A stretch of DNA of 64,000 nucleotides, taken from Dokdonella fugitiva. Its GTDB lineage: Bacteria > Pseudomonadota > Gammaproteobacteria > Xanthomonadales > Rhodanobacteraceae. Below, one piece after another: positions 30,567 through 38,079 of this stretch. The stretch lies in assembly GCF_004342425.1 (NCBI RefSeq), contig NZ_SLWQ01000001.1, positions 825,280 through 889,279 of the forward strand, written 5' to 3'. Within the stretch, counting starts at the first letter, position 1. Each line of letters begins with the position of its first letter. Made by a program: the position numbers and the translations under genes. A model generated the notes under the pieces. The model was not told where the DNA came from. It saw only the letters and a list, made by a program, of their open reading frames with translations, and made no database searches.

Positions 30567-30580
30567 TTGATCTGCCGCAA
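30567..30580 (+). promoter_or_regulatory. Weak Anr/Fnr-like box before the RNR-like gene
   Basis: TTGAT-CTGC-CGCAA has a perfect left half and a right half off by one in TCAA. It is centred about 70 bases before the start at 30644, with a GATACT -10-like hexamer (30602-30607) at class II spacing. It lies in the gap shared with the divergent regulator gene, so it could also serve autoregulation. Confidence 0.5.
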
Positions 30581-30643
30581 GTCGCGCGCGCGCCGCATGC
30601 CGATACTCCCGTCGACGCGACGGGTTCCGTCGCCAGGACCGGC

Positions 30644-31699
30644 ATGCAACGCACGACGACATTCATCGACCCCGCCGCGGTGGAGGCATGGGATGCGTGG
30701 TTTCGCCGCCGCGACGGCGCACAACTGCGCGACATGACCGTCGACTGCACGTGGCGGCGCGTCGCCGACGCGCTCGGCGCCGCGCGCGCGTCGCTGCGAC
30801 AGCCGTTGTTCGCGGCGCTGTCGTCGTGGCGCATCCTGCTCGACGAACGCATCGTCGCGAGCGCCGGCACCGAATCGGCGCCGTGGCCGGCCGACCCGGG
30901 TGCGGTCGTCAACGCCGCGCGCTTCGTCGAGGATCCCGGCCAGCCCGGTGCACGCTTCGACCGCATGCGTTTCGCCGACTGCGCCGGGCTTGCCCTGCGC
31001 GCGCTCGATGCGGTACCGGCGCCGGCCGGGCCGGGCCCTGCGCCACGCCCGACGCTCGGCGTGACCGGCGTCGCCGATACCCTCGCCCTGCTCGGCCTGC
31101 GCTACGACAGCGCGCCCGCGCGCGCTTTCGTGCGCAATCTCGGTCGCTGGCTCGCCGAAGGCTGCTGGCGCGCGAACGTGCTGCTCGCCCGCGACGAAGG
31201 CGCGCGTGTCGCCCTGACCGGTGCACTGCGCCGGCGCGCCGGCGCGCGCGGCATCGCCGCCGAGCTCGTGGCCGACGCGGAACGGCATGGCTTGCGGCAC
31301 GCGGGCCCGCTCGCGCTCGTCGCGCATCCGCGGCTCGCCCTGCTCGCCAACGGCATCGCGGATGGCCTCGATCCGATCGCCGCCGCGGCGCGCGTCGTGC
31401 GCTTCCCACCCGACGGGCGGGTCGTCCGCTCCGACGGTTACGCGCGCGTGCTGCTGCGTGCCGCGGGCACGGCGCTGCCGGCGAGCGAGACATTCGAAGG
31501 GGTCTCAATCGCTGCGCAACTCGAGCTGCGCGGCGTCCTGCAGCCGTGGCTCGACACGAAGATCGATTGCGCCGTGCGCGTGGCGCGCCTGCCGACGCCG
31601 GACGAGCGCGATCGCGCGCACGTGCAGGCGGTGCTGCTGGGCCTGGCCGAACCGCGCTTCGTCCTCGCGACGGCAGCCGACGGCGTGGCGGTCGCCTGA
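30644..31699 (+). CDS. Ribonucleotide-reductase-like protein lacking the catalytic core
   Basis: A 351-residue protein. Residues 86-125 (VVNAARFVEDP...ARFDRMRFADCAGLALRALD) and 133-190 (LGVTGVADTLALLGLRYDS and the following helix) resemble the later part of class II/I ribonucleotide reductase large subunits (NARFV.NP...FD...V....LD and LGVxGxADxLxxLGLxYDS). The hallmark NxCxE active-site segment and the C-terminal redox cysteines are missing. An N-terminal segment (TFIDPAAVEAWDAWFRRRD) and VDCTWRRVADAL precede. Reductase activity is therefore unlikely as it stands; a degenerate or regulatory RNR relative is inferred. It follows a candidate Anr box. Confidence 0.65.
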   Translation: MQRTTTFIDPAAVEAWDAWFRRRDGAQLRDMTVDCTWRRVADALGAARASLRQPLFAALSSWRILLDERIVASAGTESAPWPADPGAVVNAARFVEDPGQPGARFDRMRFADCAGLALRALDAVPAPAGPGPAPRPTLGVTGVADTLALLGLRYDSAPARAFVRNLGRWLAEGCWRANVLLARDEGARVALTGALRRRAGARGIAAELVADAERHGLRHAGPLALVAHPRLALLANGIADGLDPIAAAARVVRFPPDGRVVRSDGYARVLLRAAGTALPASETFEGVSIAAQLELRGVLQPWLDTKIDCAVRVARLPTPDERDRAHVQAVLLGLAEPRFVLATAADGVAVA

Positions 31700-31720
31700 G
31701 GCGCGCCCGCGCCGCCGTGC

Positions 31721-32797
31721 TCAGCCGATATCGGAGAGATCCGGACTGACGCCGAGCCGCCGGTGCATCGCCGGGCTCGTCGTCGTGTACTGCAGCGGCA
31801 CCTTCTGGCCGGGGCTCAAGTATTCCTTGGCCGCGAACGCGGCGAGCGCCGCCTCGTGGAAGCCGCTGAGGATGAGCTTCTTCTTGCCGGGGTAAGTGTT
31901 GATGTCGCCGACCGCATACACGCCGGGCACGCCCGTGCCGAACGTCGCGGTGTCGACGACGACCTGGTTCTTCTCGAGGTCGAGCCCCCAGGCGGCGATC
32001 GGCCCGAGCGCGGGATGCAGGCCCCAGAACACGAGCAGGTGGTCGGCGCCGACGCGCTGCACGACGCCACTGCGCGTGCGCACGCGTACGGCGCGCAGCG
32101 CGTCGCGATCGCCTTCGACACCGGCATCGAGGCCGACGATGTCGCCCTCGAGGAACTGCATGCGCGCCTCGTCGCACAGCGCGTGCATGCGCGCGACGCT
32201 CGCGGGCGCGGCGCGGAACTTCGCACTGCGGTGGACGAGCACGACCGACGCGCCGAGCCCGGCGAGTTCCATCGCCCAGTCGAGTGCCGCGTCGCCGCCG
32301 CCGGCGACGACGAGTTCGCGCCCGGCGAACGCGCGCACGTCGGCGACCTTGTAGTGCACCGCGACGCCTTCGAGCCGGCGCGCCTCGTCGAGGTCGAGCG
32401 TGCGTGGCATGAACGCGCCGAGGCCGGCGGCGAGGACGACGACGCCGGCATCGAACACGCGTCCGTGGTGCGTGGTCACGCGCCAGCGGCCATCGGGTCG
32501 GCGTTCGAGACCGCTCGCGACATGGCCGAAGTGGAACCCGGGCGCGAACGGAGCCGCCTGCTCCAGCAACCGCTCGACGAGTTCGCGCGCGCCGCAGCGC
32601 GGCAGCGCGGGAATGTCGTAGATCGGCTTGTCCGGGTAGAGCTCGGCGCACTGACCGCCGGCCTGCGGCATCGCGTCGATGACGTGGGCACCGAGGCCGA
32701 GCAGGCCGAGCTCGAACACCTGGAACAGGCCGACCGGACCGGCGCCGATGATCACCGCGTCGGTGACGATCGGCCGCGCGTCATGGCCGCCGTCCAT
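31721..32797 (-). CDS. FAD-dependent NAD(P)H oxidoreductase (ferredoxin-NADP reductase type 2-like)
   Basis: A 358-residue flavoprotein of the thioredoxin-reductase-like fold. The FAD site is VIIGAGPVGLFQVFELGLLG near residue 16, PQAGGQCAELYPDKPIYDIP is characteristic of type 2 ferredoxin/flavodoxin-NADP reductases, the NAD(P)H site is ELVVAGGGDAALDWAMELA, and GVYAVGDINTYPGKKKLI closes the FAD domain. The redox-active CxxC of true thioredoxin reductases is absent. It probably reduces ferredoxin or flavodoxin. It starts one base after the ompW stop, so the two genes are probably cotranscribed. Confidence 0.9.
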   Translation of the reverse strand: MDGGHDARPIVTDAVIIGAGPVGLFQVFELGLLGLGAHVIDAMPQAGGQCAELYPDKPIYDIPALPRCGARELVERLLEQAAPFAPGFHFGHVASGLERRPDGRWRVTTHHGRVFDAGVVVLAAGLGAFMPRTLDLDEARRLEGVAVHYKVADVRAFAGRELVVAGGGDAALDWAMELAGLGASVVLVHRSAKFRAAPASVARMHALCDEARMQFLEGDIVGLDAGVEGDRDALRAVRVRTRSGVVQRVGADHLLVFWGLHPALGPIAAWGLDLEKNQVVVDTATFGTGVPGVYAVGDINTYPGKKKLILSGFHEAALAAFAAKEYLSPGQKVPLQYTTTSPAMHRRLGVSPDLSDIG

Positions 32798-32798
32798 C

Positions 32799-33407
32799 TC
32801 AGAAGCGGTAGCCGAGCGCGACGCCGTACACGAGCGGGTCGATCGCGACCGAGCCGACCTTCGCACCGTTGACCTTGGCGTCGGTGTCGATGTCGATCCA
32901 GCGCGCGTCGACGGTGAGCGACCAGCGCGGCGCGAGCGCGAAGTCGAGTCCCGCGTGTGCCGCGAGACCCCACGAGTCGCCGAGATCGAGCTTCGCGCCG
33001 GCGAGCGGCCCGGTTTCGTCGACCGAGAAGAAGCGCGTGTAGTTGACGCCGATGCCGACGAACGGGCTCACCTTCGCGTCCGGCATGAAGTGCCACTGCA
33101 GCGACACCGTCGGCGGCAGCTGCTTGACCGTCGCCGCCTTGGCGCCGTTGAGCTTCACGTCGTGCTCGAACGGCAGCGCCGCGAGCACCTCGATGCCGAG
33201 ATTCCCCGTAACCGAGTATTCGAGCGACACGCTCGGGCTCCACGAAGAATCCACATCCGCCGCGAGCGTGCCACCCGCGAGGTGGCCATTGCTGGATTTC
33301 GGATCGACCGCATGGAGGCCGAACTTGACCTGCCAGTCGCCTTGCTCGGCGTGCGCGGCCGTGGCGCCGACGGCCAACATGATCGCGAGGGGCAGCTTGC
33401 GCAACAT
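32799..33407 (-). CDS. ompW: OmpW family outer membrane protein
   Basis: A 202-residue protein with a signal peptide (residues 1-20, ending TAAHA) and an eight-stranded barrel typical of OmpW. Landmarks are GDWQVKFGLHAVDP, PPTVSLQWHFMPDAKVSPFVGIGVNYTRFF and the terminal GVALGYRF, with C-terminal Phe for BAM recognition. OmpW is often induced by low oxygen through FNR, in line with the box at 33473. It is probably the first gene of a unit with the flavin oxidoreductase. Confidence 0.94.
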   Translation of the reverse strand: MLRKLPLAIMLAVGATAAHAEQGDWQVKFGLHAVDPKSSNGHLAGGTLAADVDSSWSPSVSLEYSVTGNLGIEVLAALPFEHDVKLNGAKAATVKQLPPTVSLQWHFMPDAKVSPFVGIGVNYTRFFSVDETGPLAGAKLDLGDSWGLAAHAGLDFALAPRWSLTVDARWIDIDTDAKVNGAKVGSVAIDPLVYGVALGYRF

Positions 33408-33472
33408 CGTGATGCTCCGTTCGAGTGGGAAGGTTCGTGAACGGAATCTTCGGAGCGCGCGGTGTGGCGCAC

Positions 33473-33486
33473 TTGATGCACGTCAA
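33473..33486 (-). promoter_or_regulatory. Anr/Fnr box before ompW
   Basis: TTGAT-GCAC-GTCAA has one mismatch to the consensus, centred 72 bases before the ompW start. It is the last member of the box series in this window and the last element before the tRNA-Ile-linked island. Confidence 0.7.
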
Positions 33487-33840
33487 CTCGGCCCGGGGGT
33501 GCGACGTCGCGCCGCATGCGCGCCTGGGCGCGATGGGCACGGGCGACGTCGATGGTTCGTCGCGGATGTGATCGGCCAGACGAGAACCCCGAGCGACCTC
33601 GATCATTGTCGCGGTTTCGCGCCAGCGGCCTCGCCGGTAACTTCAGCCGTGCGGCATCCCGGCGGTACGGACCATGTCATTTCCCAAGTCGATGCTCCTG
33701 AGTCGGGAGCAACAGACTCGCGACCGTCTCGCCAGATCGAGCGAGCCGAGCGTCGCCCCGCTTGCGCCGATGCGACGCCAACCGGCGGGCCGCATGCCGC
33801 AATCCTCGACCGTGCGCGTAGCGGCGGCCATGGGTGGGCT

Positions 33841-33850
33841 GGCCCGCTCG
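33841..33850. repeat. Candidate left attachment core
   Basis: GGCCCGCTCG recurs at 40067-40076 inside the 3' part of tRNA-Ile in the same orientation. The match is only 10 bases, so chance is possible, but it coincides with the composition change and lies outside the TACTCAC-type motifs, as a core site should. Confidence 0.35.
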
Positions 33851-33913
33851 CTATCGAAAAGGTTACCCAACGCGCTGTTATGTAAGCAATTTACTCCAGC
33901 GAATATCGCGTCA

Positions 33914-33933
33914 TACTCGCAACCGTACTCACA
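33914..33933. repeat. Probable recombinase arm-type sites, left end
   Basis: TACTCGC (33914-33920) and TACTCACA (33926-33933), offset by 12 bases, closely match the paired TACTCAC motifs at 39929 and 39942 beside the integrase gene (offset 13). The extended pairs, beginning CATACTC, align with one indel. Confidence 0.6.
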
Positions 33934-33984
33934 AACCGCACCAGCCAATGAGCCACCATCCGCCGGTCACAAGGGGTTGCAACG

Positions 33985-34414
33985 ATGACGACGCCAGCCG
34001 GCATGCATAGGTTCGCGATGAACTATGCCGACGCAGCCTTCCAGGTCGCGCAGCAACCCAGACTCCTCGGCCCCGCCTACTTTCTGGCGGCCCATTCGAT
34101 CGAGCTGTCCTTGAAAGCTTTCCTGCTAGCCGCGTGGCAAACCCTATGGCGAGGTTCGTCGAATCGGTCACGACCTAGTCGCGCTCATGAAGGAAGCGAA
34201 GCGTCGAAGGATTGGGCTGGAGGTCGAGATTGATCGTCGAATCTGCTCTGAGCTAGGCCCGTTGAGTGAGCGCTACGGACGCGAGTTTCGTTTCGAGTAC
34301 TACGAGCCTGGTGTCTTCCAAGTGCCAGAGCTCGAGCGACTCGTCGACTTCTCGATGCACTTGGCGACAGGCCTTCGCGACTATTGCCGACGCTTCACGA
34401 CGCCGCGGCCGTAG
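33985..34414 (+). pseudogene. Frameshifted HEPN-like protein gene
   Basis: Two frames together give one coherent protein of about 143 residues. Frame 1 from ATG 33985 reads MTTPAGMHRFAMNYADAAF and then FLAAHSIELSLKAFLLA. The reading continues one base later (near 34128-34133) as RGKPYGEVRRIGHDLVALM and runs to the stop at 34412-34414. SIEL-LKA followed by GHDL is the pattern of HEPN-type helical proteins found in toxin-antitoxin and abortive systems. A single extra G in GCCGCGTGG explains the shift. It is either a pseudogene or, less likely, a sequencing error; other genes of the island are also shifted. Confidence 0.7.
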
Positions 34415-34799
34415 GGCTACCCTGACACGCGTTCCAAGTGACATGCCAAGGCGACCCCGTTCGACTGCGTGAGGCGCGACAAATCCATGCCCGACCAGCT
34501 GGCATAGCCTTCGCAAACTTGCTTGACCACACTCTCCTCTTCCGCGTCCAGGCTGACCTCGGGCGCATCGGGAACTGCTGTGATCGGCGAGCTTCGGAAG
34601 CCCTTGATCGCATGGTATATAGCGCAGGGAACACAGGGCCATAGCGCCAAGCTTGGACTTCTTCGCGCAAGAGGGGACGGCCCAGGAGCCCGAGGGTCCA
34701 GGCGTGGCACAGGTACACCAGCTTGAGGAGTTGCATCGGCGTGATCGACGCCGACTCGGCGTCGCGAAAGATGCGACGCGCCTCCCGAAGCCCCCTTGA
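34395..34799 (-). pseudogene. Frameshifted Panacea/SocA-like (DUF4065) gene
   Basis: The minus strand reads ITPMQLLKLVYLCHAWTLGL then VQAWRYGPVFPALY, a hallmark of the Panacea (DUF4065/SocA antitoxin) family. It then continues in another frame with HAIKGFRSSPITAVPDAPE to MDLSRLT, and returns to the first frame at GSPWHVTWN. Two shifts are needed: an apparent TA duplication in CTATATAC near 34615, and one near 34465. No convincing start codon remains, so the 5' end also looks lost. Panacea domains neutralise diverse toxins, and a HEPN-like gene lies convergent to it. Both appear dead. Confidence 0.7.
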
Positions 34800-34809
34800 T
34801 CAGGCGCAA

Positions 34810-35422
34810 ACCAACCCTAACTGCACCTACGGCTCCCGATCATTCGATCGGGGGGAATGCCGAAGCGAGGTGCCATGTTCACCAAACTTTTGAATTCCCC
34901 TACCCCGGTCCGGTGCGTTGCCGCGCGCCGGGAGTCAGCCTGAAAGGGATGCCAGAGGTCAAACGAGAGAAGGTGACAGTCAGGTTCTAGCCTCGCTGTC
35001 GCGCCGAGACCACGGCAATGGCTCGGAGATCCACTCCCCGCACGGTTTACCAGTGTTCGGAGTGGGACACATCTCGTGCTCGGAGGGCTGACATCGTCGC
35101 GCAATCCGAACCTGCCCGGATGGGTAGACAATCGGCGAGCCGACGACCCAGGGAGACCGAGCCCGACCTCACCTATCCGCCAGCGTGGCGAGCAACCCCT
35201 TCCTTCGGCACCCATCGAATCCGCCCCTCCGCCCGCCGGGCACCACCAGTGCACTCACAGCGAGCGGCGGCGGCGTTCGCCGCCGCAGGCGCAGCGCGTA
35301 CCCGTCGCGCGGAGCATTGGACGGCAGTAGCGGGGCTCACAATCTAGCGATTCTGTGCTTGCAGGCCGGCGTGAGTTACCCGTCCAATTCGCGCGGAAAC
35401 TCGCCTGGCTTTGGGGCCTCCG
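34810..35422. other. Island stretch without a recognisable gene
   Basis: About 610 bases of mixed composition. No frame has both a ribosome site and a recognisable or compositionally normal product. It may be decayed cargo. No RNA gene or clear palindrome was seen. Confidence 0.4.
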
Positions 35423-35749
35423 ATGACCATCGACTCAAGCGTTCTGCTCATGGTCGTGCTGATGCTGCCGCTTCTCTTCACTGCGATGACGGCCGCCACT
35501 TTCTGGCGCCGCGTATCCCGGCCGATCGTATTCACGATCTTCTGCTTCGCCGCCTTCTATGCCCTGCAGGGCATCGGCTATTCGATCGCCTTCCACTACA
35601 CCGGCAAGCTCGATGTTGTGACGAATGCCATGGCGCAGGCTCGCGCGAGCAACCTGTCGTATGCGATCGGTGACGTCGCTTCTCTGATCATCGGAGTAGG
35701 CCTGGCCTATCTCCTTGCGCGCTCAATGCCGCGCCAAGCCAACGCGTAA
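35423..35749 (+). CDS. Small membrane protein, function unknown
   Basis: A 108-residue protein with three hydrophobic segments (about residues 7-28, 35-57 and 80-100). It starts MTIDSSVLLMVVLMLPLLF at ATG 35423; an upstream TTG is less likely. It lies 24 bases before the broken secreted-protein gene and may have formed an operon with it. The family is not recognised. Codon use is ordinary for the island and the frame is intact. Confidence 0.65.
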   Translation: MTIDSSVLLMVVLMLPLLFTAMTAATFWRRVSRPIVFTIFCFAAFYALQGIGYSIAFHYTGKLDVVTNAMAQARASNLSYAIGDVASLIIGVGLAYLLARSMPRQANA

Positions 35750-35773
35750 ATCAGGTCAACGAAGGAGATTCGC

Positions 35774-36474
35774 ATGTACAAATGGATAGCGGCACTCGTG
35801 ATTCCGTTCGCGCTGCTGGGGAACGCCCACGCGACCGCGCCCCGCAAAACTTGCGTACTGCAACAACTGCACAACGCAGGCGCAGTTCAACAGTCAGGCG
35901 ATGACGTCGTCGCCGAATGTTGTGGGATCATATGAGTACTACGTCTTCAACAAGAATACCGGGAAGGTCTATGACGTCCTGGTCGATGTCGAAGGCGACG
36001 TCCTCTCTGGTGGCCAGCACGTGCGCTCGATCGCCGGATCAGTGCTGACCGATGCGGTCACCCAAAGTGCTTTCGTGTATTGGCAAGCCAAGTTCGAGGA
36101 TCTCTCCTTCTACTTGGAAGCGCCAGATCATGACGGCTACGGAATCACGAGCTTAAACTTGGATCGGGGCCGGCCCTAAGGCGGCCTTCGTTTTCGGCAA
36201 TGGCGACGTCGCGACTTTCGAGCTGAATCTGCTGACGCTGGGTTCGACGGGATGCAAGTATCAGAAGGGAAGCGCGCGTAACGCGCTCGGGGAGTTCATT
36301 CCAGACCAACACGCTGGAGGCAACAACCACAGCAATGGCTCGGACTACGTTCAGGCCGGAAATCATATGTACTGGCTCGCGATCACCCATACGCTTTGGG
36401 TGAGTTGCTCGTACATGAGCGACTCGCAGGGGCACCGGACGTTTATCGGTTGCATTTACGACACTCCTCCCTGA
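35774..36474 (+). pseudogene. Secreted protein gene broken by two frameshifts
   Basis: ATG 35774 follows a strong GAAGGAG site and opens with a signal peptide (MYKWIAALVIPFALLGNAHA). After about 26 codons the sense passes to a second frame: YCNNCTTQAQFNSQAM, GSYEYYVFNKNTGKVYDVLV and VEGDVLSGGQHV. Near 36157-36170 it passes to a third frame: IGAGPKAAFVFGNGDVATFE through FIGCIYDTPP, ending at TGA 36472-36474. Rejoined, it would encode about 230 residues, including a CxxC near the mature N-terminus. I do not recognise a named family, though the CNNC plus tyrosine-rich start resembles lineage-specific secreted proteins. Confidence 0.72.
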
Positions 36475-36528
36475 AGAAGGATGTGTCGCTCGGCGCCCCT
36501 GTCGGGCGCCGAGCGGCACGCGCGACGC

Positions 36529-37000
36529 TCACTCGCGAAGCGCAGCCAACTCACTGAGGCAGGTTTCGAATCCCTCGTCACTCTGCGCTGCGATGTACGA
36601 TCGGCGCGCGCTCCACAGCACGTTCGGATCGTCGAGCCATCGAGCCGCCGCGCGGCCGAGCGCGAAGTTGGCGGCGCGCGTGATCGCCTCGTGACGCGCG
36701 CGCCGCTCACCGTCCCGGGTCAGGCCGATGCGATAACGATCGAACTCGCGCACGAAGTCGCCCCCAGACATGCCGACTGCCTGCTCGGGCGAACTTGGCG
36801 TCAGCTTCGACGCACTTTGCAGGCGGAGGCCAACGGCGAGCAGGAGCATGCGCGTGCGCTCGGCCAGCTCCCGGCGCTCTTCCGCCGACCACTTGCGATC
36901 GCTGCCGGAGTTCGCTCGCGATCTCGTGGCACCGCGTGCCGAGTTCCTGCAGCGTGTCGTCCGCGAACGGGTTTCGGTCGCCATAGGTGTTTGCCGGCAT
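36529..37000 (-). pseudogene. Frameshifted gene of unknown function
   Basis: ATG 37000 opens a sensible frame (MPANTYGDRNPFADDTLQEL through CHEIASELRQ) that continues one frame away as DRKWSAEERRELAERTRML to the stop at 36529. The shift lies near 36895-36905. The rejoined product is about 156 residues and mostly helical, with no recognised domain. It starts five bases after the stop of the SRAP gene and was probably cotranscribed with it. The open frame from 36984 alone has an Arg/Ser-rich N-terminus, which is unlike a real protein. Confidence 0.55.
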
Positions 37001-37004
37001 GGTG

Positions 37005-37964
37005 CTATGCCGCGAGGCGGTGCTCGTAGTACGGACGCTCGCGGTTGTCGAGGATGGCGTACATCGCGGCGAGGTCGTTCGGACCCGCACGCAGCCAGGC
37101 GTCGACGTTCTCGGGCTTGATCGGGATCACGCAGCGGTCGTGACCCGCCGCGGCAACCTCTGGTGGCGGCTCGTCGGTGATCGCAGCGAACGAGAGCAGC
37201 GACTCCCCCTCAGCCCTCCATTCCGACCACACGCACGCGAGCAGCATGTCCTGCGTCGGCTGCGGCCGGAACTCGAGCACGACGTTCTCTTCCTTCTCGC
37301 CGGCAGCGAGCTCGCGGTGCTCCATCGTGTGCCGGCTCACGTTCTCGAAGAACGCGTTCGCGACCATGATCCCGTGCGTGTACCCGAACAGCTTCCGCCA
37401 GAAGGTGCCCTCGAGGTTGTCGCGGCGGGCGTTGTAGGTGCCGGGGAACTTCGTGTCGTAGAACGCCGGCGCTCCGACCGGGCGGCACTGGTAGCGCATG
37501 GGCCGCAAGACGCGGCGGCCGTCCTGCCAGACCATCACGGGCGCGTACCATCCGGGGAAGATGCGCGAGTCCTCGTCGGTGAGTTCCGGCCGGCGGAGCG
37601 CGTCGAGCTTCCCGAGGATCCACTCCGACTTCGACGTCGCGATGCGCTGGTCCTCCTGCGCCTTCTTCGTCGTCTTCGTTTGCAGGATGCGCTCGGCGTC
37701 GGCGAGGCGCTTGCGCTGCGCGAAGAGGTCCTGCGTGAGCTTCGACTCCTGCGCCGCGTTGAACTCGCCGACCAGCTCGCGGATGCGCTGGTGCTCCTCG
37801 CCAGCGCCGTCCGCGAACGACGCATCCATCGCCTTGGCGATCTTGATCTTCGGGTTCTGCGCGCGCAGCCAGTACAGCTCGACGAACTCGGTGATCGAGA
37901 TGTCGGCGCCCCACGCGCGCACGTAGCGCTGATAGCTTTGCCAGATCTGGGCGGAATAGCACAT
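37005..37964 (-). CDS. SRAP-domain protein (YedK/HMCES-like) with coiled-coil insert
   Basis: A 319-residue protein starting MCYSAQ, so Cys2 becomes the N-terminal nucleophile that captures abasic sites in single-stranded DNA. Later SRAP landmarks are FYDTKFPGTYNARRDNLEG, WRAEGESLLSFAAITDEPPP and DRCVIPIKPENVDAWL. Residues 40-125 are a charged, probably coiled-coil insertion (NPKIKIAKAM through SKSEWILGKLDAL) not present in E. coli YedK (about 222 residues). The canonical catalytic His of HxRMP is replaced by DRC. ATG 37964 must be the start if Cys2 is catalytic. Mobile elements often carry such genes. Confidence 0.83.
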   Translation of the reverse strand: MCYSAQIWQSYQRYVRAWGADISITEFVELYWLRAQNPKIKIAKAMDASFADGAGEEHQRIRELVGEFNAAQESKLTQDLFAQRKRLADAERILQTKTTKKAQEDQRIATSKSEWILGKLDALRRPELTDEDSRIFPGWYAPVMVWQDGRRVLRPMRYQCRPVGAPAFYDTKFPGTYNARRDNLEGTFWRKLFGYTHGIMVANAFFENVSRHTMEHRELAAGEKEENVVLEFRPQPTQDMLLACVWSEWRAEGESLLSFAAITDEPPPEVAAAGHDRCVIPIKPENVDAWLRAGPNDLAAMYAILDNRERPYYEHRLAA

Positions 37965-38079
37965 GCTGCCGGCGTCCGAGTCGAGGAGCAGCCAGCATAG
38001 CGCCCTGAGCCCTCCCGGCAGCTGAAGGCCGTGCGCCACGGCGGCGGCTTCTCATCCTGTGCGACGGAGCGATCGGAGC

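Larger units (their letters stand above)
33487..33984. other. Non-coding junction between ompW and the island
   Basis: No supported gene. Base composition shifts after about 33850 to a visibly more AT-rich stretch. The segment holds the candidate left attachment core (33841-33850) and two TACTC(A/G)C motifs (33914-33920 and 33926-33932). Open frames here lack ribosome sites and motifs. Confidence 0.4.
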
